Shown here: piece by piece, positions 1 to 8,362 of the stretch | How the letters are laid out: each line of letters opens with the position of its first letter | How positions within the stretch are numbered: position 1 is the first letter of the stretch | Origin: Porphyridium purpureum | Lineage: Eukaryota; Rhodophyta; Bangiophyceae; Porphyridiales; Porphyridiaceae | Direction of reading: 5' to 3' | DNA length: 64,000 nt | Assembly: GCA_008690995.1 (NCBI GenBank) | Contig: VRMN01000002.1 | Location: 1,798,001-1,862,000 of the forward strand | Notes under the pieces: generated by a model | Database searches by the model: none | Seen by the model: only the letters and a program-made list of their open reading frames with translations | Told to the model about the DNA's origin: nothing | Made by a program: the position numbers and the translations under genes

Positions 1-383
1 AGCAACAACAAGGCGCACACACACGCCCCAATCGATACGAACGAAGTTGATATACCCCCGGTTTTAAATGGGCTCTTCAGAATGCGGTCCTTTTTGATAT
101 GGAGCACGTCAGCCTACGAACTGAACCTTTGGTGGTCACACTGTACCGAACGGTTCAGTGAAAAGCGATGAAGCGTGACTGGTAAAAAGGGGGCGCGCGA
201 TGATACGCGTGTGCTTTCATGGCAGCGTGTGTGTGTGCGTGTGTGTTTTGTGATGTGAAGGGGAGAGAGGAGAGGGACAGAGGGAAGGTGGGGTGTACAG
301 TGGTGATGGTGAAGGGGAAAGAGGCGGTAGGTAGTGCGGGAAGGAGGGATGGGGGGGAGAGGAGTCGAAAGGGTGCGGATGGT
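1..383. other. 5' flank of the first gene
   Basis: No convincing coding sequence. It holds a GT-rich tract (about 227-246) and two copies of the CACTGTAC element: 139-148 forward and 295-302 reverse. The first lies in an imperfect inverted repeat, ACTGTACCG (140-148), AA, CGGTTCAGT (151-159). Probable promoter and 5' leader of the gene starting at 443. Confidence 0.5.
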
Positions 384-419
384 GGGTGGGTGGGTGGGTA
401 GGTGGGTAGGTGGGGAGGG
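384..419 (+). repeat. G-quadruplex-forming GGGT tract in a 5' leader
   Basis: Four GGG runs separated by single T residues (384-386, 388-390, 392-394, 396-398) are followed by further G runs at 404-406, 412-415 and 417-419. The G-rich strand is the coding strand of the gene whose ATG is at 443, so the transcript could fold the same structure in its leader. Confidence 0.7.
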
Positions 420-442
420 ATGTTGGGCGCGGAAGAGGTAGC

Positions 443-1126
443 ATGAAGGTGTATGCGTTGGTGGTTGGCGAGAGCAAGAAGCATGAGCTAGAGGTAGGGA
501 CGGCGGAGAGTGCGCCGCGAGTGGATGATGTGCGGAAGCAGGTGTTTGCGTGCGACGCGTTGAAGCTGCGGCCAGATACGCACCATGTGCGGCTCATTGC
601 CGCGGGCCGCGTGCTCAACGACGCGGCGGCGCTTCTCGACTCGGTCGGCGTGAAGGACGGCATGGTCATTCATGTGCAGGTTGCTGACGCAAAGATATTG
701 CGCGACCGAGACGTCCAGGGCGCGGCGGAGAGACATTGCGCCACGACAGGCAGCACCGACAGCGACTCGACCAGTCCTGCGCACCCGCCCGGAATGCATG
801 TTGTTGAAATGGGCGAACTGGGCGGCCAGAGCGACGAAGACATTTCAAACTATAGATTACAGTACATGCTGGAGCTAATGCAGGCCGAGGACGACGAGTC
901 GTTCTTGCTCGAAGACGGCATGCTCGAGGAGCCGGGCGGCTCCTGGATTGATTTCGTGTGGGGTTTCATGATTGGGTTTCTGTTTGGCGTGATCATGATC
1001 ATCCTCGCGCGCGACCAAACGATTCGGCTGTCGCGGATATGGCGCTCTGGCATCTTGTTCGGCGTGTCTGTGAATGTGATTCTCGGGATGTTTATGCTCG
1101 TCGCCGAGAAGCGGCACCGAATCTGA
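443..1126 (+). CDS. Membrane-anchored ubiquitin-like domain protein (DSC3/TMUB-like)
   Basis: A 227-residue protein. Residues 1-82 look like a beta-grasp ubiquitin-like domain: a beta-hairpin start (MKVYALVV), a helix-like 'VDDVRKQVFACDALKLRP', then 'VRLIAAGRVLNDAAALLDSVGVKDGMVIHVQV', written here only as a family pattern of RLI-GR-L-D-L--GV-DG--IHV. A polar linker follows, then two hydrophobic helices at about 169-189 and 203-221 and a basic C-terminal tail. Ubiquitin-like head plus C-terminal membrane pair is the layout of Dsc3 of the Golgi/ER Dsc ubiquitin ligase and of TMUB proteins, so a role in membrane protein quality control is plausible but inferred. ATG 443 is the first ATG in frame. 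It converges with the UROD gene, with about 112 bp between stops. Confidence 0.7.
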   Translation: MKVYALVVGESKKHELEVGTAESAPRVDDVRKQVFACDALKLRPDTHHVRLIAAGRVLNDAAALLDSVGVKDGMVIHVQVADAKILRDRDVQGAAERHCATTGSTDSDSTSPAHPPGMHVVEMGELGGQSDEDISNYRLQYMLELMQAEDDESFLLEDGMLEEPGGSWIDFVWGFMIGFLFGVIMIILARDQTIRLSRIWRSGILFGVSVNVILGMFMLVAEKRHRI

Positions 1127-1238
1127 GCGCCGTCAGACACGCGTCCACTTTTTCTGGCCACATGTGTGAATCTGACTTGATGGAATCTCGACATCCAGAT
1201 GAAAGCGCGTCCTTGTATTTATATATATCTTAAAGCCC

Positions 1239-2450
1239 TTATCTCGCGGCGGCCGGTGCCGCACTTTCCTCGTACAAGTACGCGCGCGCCTGCTCGCAGA
1301 ACAATCCCACGGCACGCTCAGGAGTGCCCTGCACGACGCCATGGCCCACGTTCAAAATATGCCTTCCGGTGCCGGCAGCGCGACACACACGCTGCACCTC
1401 CCGCTTGATGTGGTCGTCCGAGCCGAGCAGCACCAGCGGATCCATATTACCCTGCAACACAGCGTCCTTCCCAAACGTCTTGCGCGCGTCAGCCATGTCG
1501 GTCGCCCAGTCAAGTCCCACGACGTTCACACTGGGTGCCAGCTTTTGAATGAGCTCAAGCTTGCCCGCACCACCGTTTGCGAAGAAAATCAACGGGGTGT
1601 CTAGGTGCCTGCGGCGCGCAATTTCAATGCTGCGCAGAGTGTACGGAAGCGAGAACTCGGCGTACTGCGCGGGCGTCAGGTGATGCGCCCAGCTGTCGAA
1701 AAACTGGAGCACCTCTGCACCAGATTCTATTTGGAAGCATGCATACTCTCCCACCATGTCAGCCAGCTTGTCTAGCAGAGAGTGGAGAATCTGCGGCTCA
1801 GAATACATCATGCGCTTGGTGGCTGGGATTTCCTTCTTGCTGGAGCCTTCAGTTGCATATGCGGCCAATGTCCACGGGCAGCCCACAAAGCCCAACAAAG
1901 TACACGCATCACCGATCTCGCTGCGCAATGCAGAGAGCGTTTCGGCCACAAAGGGCAGCTTGGAGTGCGGATCAAAATCCGAGACGGAGAGCACGCGATC
2001 AACATCGGCCTGTGAACGCAAGGGGCTTTCAAATGTCGGTCCGCGGCCCTTGACAATGTCAAACTCGATACCGATTGCCGGTAATGGCGTCAAGATATCG
2101 GAAAACATGATCACCCCGTCGGTCTGGAACGCGCGCCATGGCTGCAGCGAGAGCTCGATCGCAATCTCGGGGGTCTCAGACCTCTGCCTGAACGGATACT
2201 TATCGCTATACTCGCGGAACGCGCTCATGTACCTGCCGGCTTGCCTCATCAACCACACAGGCGGCCTCGACACCTGATTTCCGCGCGCGCAGTCGAGCAG
2301 AATTTTGCCCTGCCCTTCCGCAACCGGAGCGACGGGCGGGGACGCCGCGCACAGAACGGCGTGCTTCGCAGCTCTTGAGCCGCGCACGACTGTCTGGCGC
2401 CGCTGTAAGCGCAGCTCGCCACCATTCACCACCGGTACAAATGCCTCCAT
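1239..2450 (-). CDS. hemE: Uroporphyrinogen decarboxylase, plastid-targeted
   Basis: Converts uroporphyrinogen III to coproporphyrinogen III in heme and chlorophyll/bilin synthesis. The 403-residue product has the family signature RPPVWLMRQAGRY shortly after an N-terminal extension, the FSDIL segment carrying the catalytic Asp, the second signature (GFVGCPWTLAAY) with the active-site Tyr, and the C-terminal NVGHG motif with the conserved His. The roughly 50-residue leader starts MEAFVPVV and is rich in Arg, Ala and Val, with Phe close to the N-terminus, as red-algal transit peptides often have; plastid import is inferred. ATG 2450 is chosen because the longer frame opens with GTG at 2504. A perfect GTACAGTT-CAT-AACTGTAC palindrome lies about 235 bp upstream. 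Confidence 0.95.
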   Translation of the reverse strand: MEAFVPVVNGGELRLQRRQTVVRGSRAAKHAVLCAASPPVAPVAEGQGKILLDCARGNQVSRPPVWLMRQAGRYMSAFREYSDKYPFRQRSETPEIAIELSLQPWRAFQTDGVIMFSDILTPLPAIGIEFDIVKGRGPTFESPLRSQADVDRVLSVSDFDPHSKLPFVAETLSALRSEIGDACTLLGFVGCPWTLAAYATEGSSKKEIPATKRMMYSEPQILHSLLDKLADMVGEYACFQIESGAEVLQFFDSWAHHLTPAQYAEFSLPYTLRSIEIARRRHLDTPLIFFANGGAGKLELIQKLAPSVNVVGLDWATDMADARKTFGKDAVLQGNMDPLVLLGSDDHIKREVQRVCRAAGTGRHILNVGHGVVQGTPERAVGLFCEQARAYLYEESAAPAAAR

Positions 2451-3264
2451 TGCGTTCCCACCGCTTTCGTTGGAGTGCTCCTCCAGGCACCTGCTTGTCC
2501 GCACGTCACTGCCGACTTCGACACAACGCCAAACACCACCACCACGAACCCACAGCGTGCCAGCTCTCCCACTCGTCGTCTCCCACCCCGGAGCTCGCGC
2601 ACATTTCTAATTTTTCATTCTCCGATTTTATCTCCGGCCGCGGGGCGCGGCGCGTGTTCAGTGCGTCCAGACGTTCAGTTCAAGTACAGTTCATAACTGT
2701 ACGTACGGCGCAGCTTTTTGACGAGGATGCACATCTTCTGCGGGTAGCTTATCTCTGTGACCTGCGCACAGATCGAAGCAGATGTTACGCCGCACGGGTC
2801 CTCGCTGAGGACACCCATCTTGCTTTCTGGCAGCGCATTGTAAACTCGAGTTGGGCCTGCAGACTAGAAACGAAGAAATACAACCATTGCGAGAAAGTTT
2901 GGTAGTCGGTGACGCCCGCAACTGGCTTTCATGAAAACCGTTCTGGATCTTTCGTCACTCCCATATAATGTGAGGGCCTTCTTTCTGCTCGCAGAATTAG
3001 AGCGTAAGACGCTTTATATTATACTGGCGTATTTTGGAGTGGCGTTGTCTAGTCTCTGTTCGCCGCAGATGCAGGAATGATCGTCTCTTTGGGTCACAGG
3101 GCAGACCTGACATTGCAGTCGTTTCAAGCAATAAACCTGAATCTCTCTCCCTCCAAACACGCGCGAACGCTAGCGCAGAAATGTTTGTTTGCATTTTCCT
3201 GACCCATTCAATTTCACAACACGAACGCGCGGCAGGTCGGTCTCAGCGGGGTTATGGGGTCCAC
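2451..3264. other. UROD promoter and GST 3' flank
   Basis: No supported gene. The UROD-proximal part carries the palindrome at 2684-2702. The rest has no conserved coding pattern and probably holds the 3' untranslated region of the GST-like gene. Confidence 0.5.
2684..2702. promoter_or_regulatory. Palindromic GTAC dyad upstream of UROD
   Basis: GTACAGTTCATAACTGTAC is a perfect 8+3+8 inverted repeat of the AACTGTAC element seen upstream of several other genes here. It lies about 235 bp upstream of the UROD start. A dimeric transcription factor site is inferred. Confidence 0.5.
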
Positions 3265-3987
3265 TCATGCCGCGCTCGCGTGGGTGGTGTACTTCGAATT
3301 GTTGAGCACGGCTCGCAGGGACTGCTCGATCTGCCCACCACAGTAAGGCAATGAGCCCTGGCGGTGAGCGAGCGCCACGAGGTTTGGGTTCGTACCGAGT
3401 CGATCGCACAGGGACATGACTCTTGGCATATGTTGCCGCAGTATTGGAGACAGCTGCGGGAGAGCTGCCTGCATGGTGGCAAAGACTGCGTACAGAGTGC
3501 TATCCGCATAGGTGGGGCCCTCCTTGTTCCCGAGGTAGTAGCAGGGCTCAGTTCGGCCGGCGGCCTTTTGCCGAGCAGTGTACTCAAAGATGGCCAGCCA
3601 GCGCAAGAAGCGATCGGAGACGAATGCATCGAACGCATCCTGGGTCCACATCGCCGCGCCACAATCGCAGGTCAGTTCACGAATGAGATCGTTGCCGTTA
3701 TTCACGACCATATCCGCTGTAGCAATGTCGTGATTGTCCGTTGGCATCATGCCGCACTTGCGTGCCAAGTAAGACACGATCGCGGGTGTCTGTGCGATGA
3801 AAAAGCCGTCATCCTCCAAGAGTGGCGGCGCCATAAACAGCGCTTGAGACGCCTGGCTCGGAGGCTGTGCCTTGAGCGCGTACAACTCGGCGCTGGGCAC
3901 CTGCTCATACTGCTCATTTGCCAACTCTAGGAGACACCGAACAAACTGCCCGCGAAAGAGGATGTCGTGGTAGTACAGCTTGTACAT
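3265..3987 (-). CDS. Glutathione S-transferase-like protein
   Basis: A 240-residue two-domain GST-type protein. The start MYKLYYHDILFRGQFVRCLL is a thioredoxin-fold beta-alpha unit. The cis-Pro and glutathione-binding region follows as APPLLEDDGFFIAQTPAIVS, where the PPLLEDDG...QTPAIV pattern matches the usual VP-L-DG--L-ES-AI--YL motif. An all-helical C-terminal domain with 'YADSTLYAVFATM' follows, corresponding to the conserved Asp-capped helix. The usual Ser is replaced by Thr in QTPA, and the N-terminal catalytic Tyr/Ser/Cys is not obvious, so enzyme class and activity are uncertain. ATG 3987 is chosen over an earlier in-frame start because the fold begins there. Divergent from the gene at 4475. 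Confidence 0.8.
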   Translation of the reverse strand: MYKLYYHDILFRGQFVRCLLELANEQYEQVPSAELYALKAQPPSQASQALFMAPPLLEDDGFFIAQTPAIVSYLARKCGMMPTDNHDIATADMVVNNGNDLIRELTCDCGAAMWTQDAFDAFVSDRFLRWLAIFEYTARQKAAGRTEPCYYLGNKEGPTYADSTLYAVFATMQAALPQLSPILRQHMPRVMSLCDRLGTNPNLVALAHRQGSLPYCGGQIEQSLRAVLNNSKYTTHASAA

Positions 3988-4402
3988 GGTCCTGCCGCTG
4001 CTCGCATACGCTGCGCGCGAGGATGCAAGCGAGCCGGTCACCAACACCAAGACATCCAAACACGCAAACACCTAGACAACCGTCTCAGCTCCCAATCCCC
4101 AATTTCGAAATGCGCCATTTCAAAAAACCAAAAAAAAAAACCAAAAACCAAAAACCCTAGTCCCCTTTTCCAAATGGCGGTCATATTGAGAAAAGTGTGT
4201 TTCGTGGTGCTTTTTTGGGTTATAAGAAACGATGTGATCCTACTATGAAAAGTACATCTGACGTCGAATAGAGGGGTTCACTAAGAAAATCACAAAACGA
4301 CCTCATTTTCATAGGATTTGTATATACGAAACCGAAAACGCCAAGTTTTGCGCGCGATTGATGAGCAGAGACGGAGGGAATGGCGGACGCAGTGCGCCGT
4401 GC

Positions 4403-4433
<31 letters not shown>

Positions 4434-4474
4434 GGACGTGTGCGCTTCTTTGTGCTTGTGTAGAGCTAGGCGAG
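3988..4474. other. Divergent intergenic region with a GA microsatellite
   Basis: Contains an A-rich stretch (about 4120-4160) and a pure GA dinucleotide run at 4403-4428 about 45 bp before the ATG at 4475. No gene is seen. It serves two divergent genes. Confidence 0.5.
4403..4428 (+). repeat. (GA)n microsatellite in a 5' leader
   Basis: About 13 GA units directly upstream of the start codon at 4475. A similar run precedes the polyphosphate kinase start at 8363. Confidence 0.85.
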
Positions 4475-5287
4475 ATGGAAATGGGGATGGCGATGGCAAG
4501 GCAAGAGCGCGTGCTGACAGACGTGCAAGGCGTGAGCATCGATAGCGCAAACGACAAGTACCCGCAGCCACACATGCTCCGCTCCGCGCTCGCGGTGCTG
4601 AAGCATGGTGGTGTGCACATGCTCGGCGCGTCCGAGTATGACTGCATGCCGCATGTCGTATACGGGGAAATGCGCCTCTTCTGCGCGGTTTGGTTTCTGC
4701 AGACCGAGCGCACTCGCGAGCTCTTGGCGCTGCATCATGCACTGCGCCCAGGCGACCGGCTCGCGAGCAGCATGAATGTCAATGCTCGTTTCCCACTCGG
4801 CGACTTGGGAAACCGCTCGTGCTTGCACTGGCTGTGCTCCGGAAAAATGCCTTCCGGCTTCAGCTACTCATTGTCCAAGCAGCACGCCGCTTTGTTTGAC
4901 GAGTTGGTGGGCATCGTCGCGTCCGTTCCCGGGGCTGATCTTGTGTCGCCCGACCCGGTGACCGGGCTGTGCCCCATTGTGCTTGCAGCCGAGAACGGAA
5001 TGGAAGGCTCTTTCGCGGTCCTCGTGCACGCAGGTGCCGCGGACTCGATGATTGAGAGGCTCGCCCGGTTTGTGCAGCAGTCATTAGGCGCCCAGGTCAG
5101 CGACACCAGTCGCGGCCTCATGCTGCGCTCGCTCGCCATCCGGTATCGAAAGCTTTCAAGCGACAATCCTTCTGATGGGAGTCCGTACGCACCATGCAAA
5201 AAACGCATTCGCGTCATGCCAGCAAGTGGCGTAGAACACCAGTACCGTCAAGAACTCGAAGTGCTGTCAAAGCAGGACTTCTTTTGA
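4475..5287 (+). CDS. Unknown protein, possible degenerate ankyrin repeats
   Basis: A 270-residue protein not assigned to a family. Two stretches, 'NVNARFPLGDLGNRSCLHWL' and 'DPVTGLCPIVLAAENGMEGS', resemble ankyrin units (N-A--G-T-LH-A and D--G-TPL-LAA-NG), so a small ankyrin-like fold is possible. The C-terminus is basic (KKRIR) then polar. The first ATG after the GA run (4475) is chosen, because the frame upstream reads through the repeat as Arg-Glu. Ankyrin assignment is inference from spacing only. Confidence 0.65.
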   Translation: MEMGMAMARQERVLTDVQGVSIDSANDKYPQPHMLRSALAVLKHGGVHMLGASEYDCMPHVVYGEMRLFCAVWFLQTERTRELLALHHALRPGDRLASSMNVNARFPLGDLGNRSCLHWLCSGKMPSGFSYSLSKQHAALFDELVGIVASVPGADLVSPDPVTGLCPIVLAAENGMEGSFAVLVHAGAADSMIERLARFVQQSLGAQVSDTSRGLMLRSLAIRYRKLSSDNPSDGSPYAPCKKRIRVMPASGVEHQYRQELEVLSKQDFF

Positions 5288-5943
5288 TGTGCAGGCAGAA
5301 TAACTTAAGTGACTCGACGCGCGGCCGCTGGGCTCACAATTTGAACTCTCGTTTGCCTTACGACTGCGCGGTGCCGATGTGAAACCACAAACCGCATCCG
5401 ACGCCAGAGTATGCTGAATGCTTAACAGGATGAATTCGTTGACTCTGTCGACTCTATTTTGTCAGTGGTGTCCGCGCACGATGCTTGGGTTTACAATACC
5501 ATTGCAATATTGTGACTTGAAAGTATCACTGCTCAGAGCAGAAGTCGTTCGATTGGTGATCGATGTGATCAGGTCGAGTTGATGCGGCTTCAGCAACGCT
5601 TTATGCCTACCCCAAGAGCTCTTATCAAGCCGACGGTGATGCGTCGACAACGTAGATGTATTTCGACGCCATTTTACGCCACGCTCGAGCGTGAAGACTT
5701 GGCCTCCTCTCGCTCCACGACGATGCTCGGCAAAAAGGAGTCTTTACACTCGCGAAGCATACGTGTAGCCTTTTGAAGACCTCAGTGAGGCCTTCACGCC
5801 GTCGCATGACCAGAAAATTTTGTCAAAAAGCCCAGTCTCGCTCAATCTTATACGATGTACTTCCAAGCCGAGCCCTGACGCCTTGAAACTGAAGAAAGCG
5901 CGGATATGTAAAACAGCGAAAAGCGGGAAGCAGTCCGTGTACT
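5288..5943. other. Convergent intergenic region
   Basis: About 650 bp between two convergent stops with no supported gene. Presumably the 3' untranslated regions of the unknown gene and the SPX gene. Confidence 0.5.
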
Positions 5944-7068
5944 CTATACACGCCGTAGCACCCGAATGGAGGACGTGTCCTCTACTTCGGCCACAGCGTC
6001 ATCTACAAGCATCCACTTCCGATGAACTTCCGAGCGAGATAACCAATCTTCAAGCTCCTCCTCAACGGTCAAAAGAAAAGCGTCGTACACTGTAAGCTTT
6101 CTTGACGTGCTCATGAACTCTCCAATATTTCGTTCGACAGTTGCACGCACGCCAGCCACCTCCAAGAGTCCGCGGATCGCGGCGTCTTGCGCTGTCTCGC
6201 CAGACTCGAGCTCGACTTTCACCAGAGTCGGTACGCCTTTTGAGTCCTCGTTTAGAATTGTCAGAACAAACAATTCCTGACCAACACGGCGCACTGGGAC
6301 ACACAATGCCTCCTTCTTCATATCCCGCGGGCGCGCGACGTCGTTATTGAGATCGCGATATTGGCGAGGTTGGTATGCTTGAATCGCGACCGCGGCCGGA
6401 ATGGACGGTGTCCGGTGCTTGCCAAAGTCAACCTGATCATCCTCATCGTCCGAGGCACCGGCGAGCAATTCAGCAGGCACTACAACGCTGGACTGGAGTT
6501 CTTTGCGTGCGCGCTGCACGACCAGGCCAATTTTTGTGTGAAACTTTTGGTAGTTGAGCACGTTTGCTGTGTAAAGAGACTGCGTCTCTGCATCCAGTAC
6601 CTTGTCGTGTTTCTTGAGCGACTTGATCGCCGTGGTGTAATTGACGGAGCAAAACTCTTGGAACATGTCCAGATGGTCCTCCATCCGCTCGTACGTCAGC
6701 TTGACAAACGCGCCGCGAGCCTTTTGCTCCTTGAGCTTCTCGAAGAACTCTGCGGATTTTTGCTCGAAGAACGTATTTATCTTGAGCAGTTCCTCGTTGA
6801 GAATCTCGAGAAACTCGAGACTCTCCACAGTCATCTGCGAGACGAGGCTAAGCTTCCACTCCCACCCGGCATGACACGCCAGTCCCTTCATATCAAAGCG
6901 GTTATACTTGAGCTCCGTATCATCGTCAGGCAAGCCCGCGTCGACGCGCGCGCCTTTCTTCCTGTCGACTTCGCTGATCACATACTTTAACCGCTTGTAA
7001 TTGATGTAATACTGAGTCCATGCCGGCGCTTCGTTGGCAACCGCATTCAAATACTTGCCCCACTTCAT
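5944..7068 (-). CDS. SPX domain fused to a degenerate DIPP-type Nudix domain
   Basis: A 374-residue protein starting with a canonical SPX domain (about 1-185): MKWGKYL, then YYINYKRLK (Y21, K25), and a late helix with K149, K152, K153 and K156 in 'KSLKKHDK'. These positions match the inositol-pyrophosphate-binding Tyr/Lys set of known SPX domains. After an acidic linker, residues about 250-374 fit a diphosphoinositol polyphosphate phosphohydrolase-like Nudix fold, with 'LEDW' and 'RKWMLVDDA' near the end. The Nudix box (about 285-307) reads E291 ... R299-G-L-L-E303-V-A-G-V. Two of the canonical REUxEE glutamates are replaced (G300, V304), so hydrolase activity is doubtful. The protein lies head-to-head with PPK1, suggesting phosphate/polyphosphate control. 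SPX is certain; the degraded Nudix call is strong but by eye. Confidence 0.88.
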   Translation of the reverse strand: MKWGKYLNAVANEAPAWTQYYINYKRLKYVISEVDRKKGARVDAGLPDDDTELKYNRFDMKGLACHAGWEWKLSLVSQMTVESLEFLEILNEELLKINTFFEQKSAEFFEKLKEQKARGAFVKLTYERMEDHLDMFQEFCSVNYTTAIKSLKKHDKVLDAETQSLYTANVLNYQKFHTKIGLVVQRARKELQSSVVVPAELLAGASDDEDDQVDFGKHRTPSIPAAVAIQAYQPRQYRDLNNDVARPRDMKKEALCVPVRRVGQELFVLTILNEDSKGVPTLVKVELESGETAQDAAIRGLLEVAGVRATVERNIGEFMSTSRKLTVYDAFLLTVEEELEDWLSRSEVHRKWMLVDDAVAEVEDTSSIRVLRRV

Positions 7069-8311
7069 TTTCCACGGAGCCCCTTCCCTCTGTCACCCCC
7101 TCCTTTCGTCACGCTCGCACAGGGACGCACGAGCACGAAACACCTGCTCTGCTCCGGTCGAGCCTGCTCCCCTGCTCCCCCTCACTTTTCAATAAGCATT
7201 CACGTCCACACACAAACTATCACCACGCACATCCCAATGTCTTCTTCACGCCTCGATGTCCCAACAGACTCTCAGCACGCTCGCGCGATGACGACAAACC
7301 TGGTGATGATCATGGGAGAGCGCCAAGAGGTTCGAAACCGTGAGACAAGGAACTGAATCTTCGCAATGTAAGCTCGAATGGCATGCCATGTGGTGGCAAG
7401 GGCAGCGGCAGTGCCAATGCCGGTGGCACGGCGTGCCGCTCGCGCGACGTTTTCAGTGGCGCGACACGCCGCCGCCTGGCCGCCCAGGCAGAGAATGAGC
7501 TGTATTGGCGAATAGGATCGGCGATGCGCAGTGGCGGATGATACAGCCGCAGGAGAATGTGAGAACTGGCACACGACGCGGGCACGAGGAACTGCAAGTG
7601 CTGTAATGTGGGAATAGAACCGCGTTTGGGGATGCACGCGCAGACACGGCGCGAGTTGCCGGGTTGCATCTTCGTGTATGCTGACCCATCGAGCGATGTA
7701 TATTGACGTAGTGATCTCGACAGCCCAACCCGAAGAACTCTTCCCGGCTTCTCAAGCCAAAAACCCAAAAAAAAAAATAAAATGAGGAAGAGGTTCAGCA
7801 ACCACTAGATGAACAAAAGCCCAGTTGCCACCCCGCCGTTGTACGGCAGTGACTTTTCCTTCACATAGCCGCGACATGATCACGGAGGCAGACAGAAGCA
7901 GGCCGCGCGCCTGAACGGAAGCGCAAGTCCCGTCGCCCTGGATGTCTGCTCGTCATCCTAATTCCCCAATACCACACTTGCCACACCGCAGCAGCGCGTT
8001 CGCGCACGCAAAGCATTCCGTTCAATGCACTGTACCGTATCTCACCGAGCGCTGTACACCGATCTTCTAAAACCCGCCCGAAAAAGGGGGAATCTTTCCA
8101 GATTCGGCGCTATGAGAAATGGCGCTGATTTGCTATATTGTCCTCCGTCGTTCGATGCACGCTGTACACTACTGGCGGGTGCATGTGTACAGTTGGTAGC
8201 ATGGATCAGTATTGAACCGTTAAGACGAACCACCGGAATTTGGAAGGGAAAAGTTGAAGGCCAGGGGGAGGACGGGGATAACGGAGAGAGAGAGTGTGTG
8301 TGTCGGGGGAC

Positions 8312-8354
<43 letters not shown>

Positions 8355-8362
8355 GGGGGAGT
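7069..8362. promoter_or_regulatory. Shared divergent region between SPX-Nudix and PPK1
   Basis: About 1.3 kb with no supported gene; the only long minus-strand frames start at non-ATG codons or lack family resemblance. It contains CACTGTACCG at 8028-8037 (the same ten bases as at 139-148), an inverted CTGTACAC ... GTGTACAG pair at about 8165-8195, and a (GA)n run at 8314-8349 just before the PPK1 start. A candidate bidirectional control region. Confidence 0.5.
8314..8349 (+). repeat. (GA)n microsatellite in the PPK1 leader
   Basis: About 18 GA units ending 13 bp before ATG 8363. The upstream frame only extends the protein with Arg-Glu repeats, so the run is taken as leader. Confidence 0.85.

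Noticed and set aside
7272-7801. Minus-strand frames between SPX-Nudix and PPK1
   Set aside because: One opens with GTG and neither shows a family pattern; better read as promoter.
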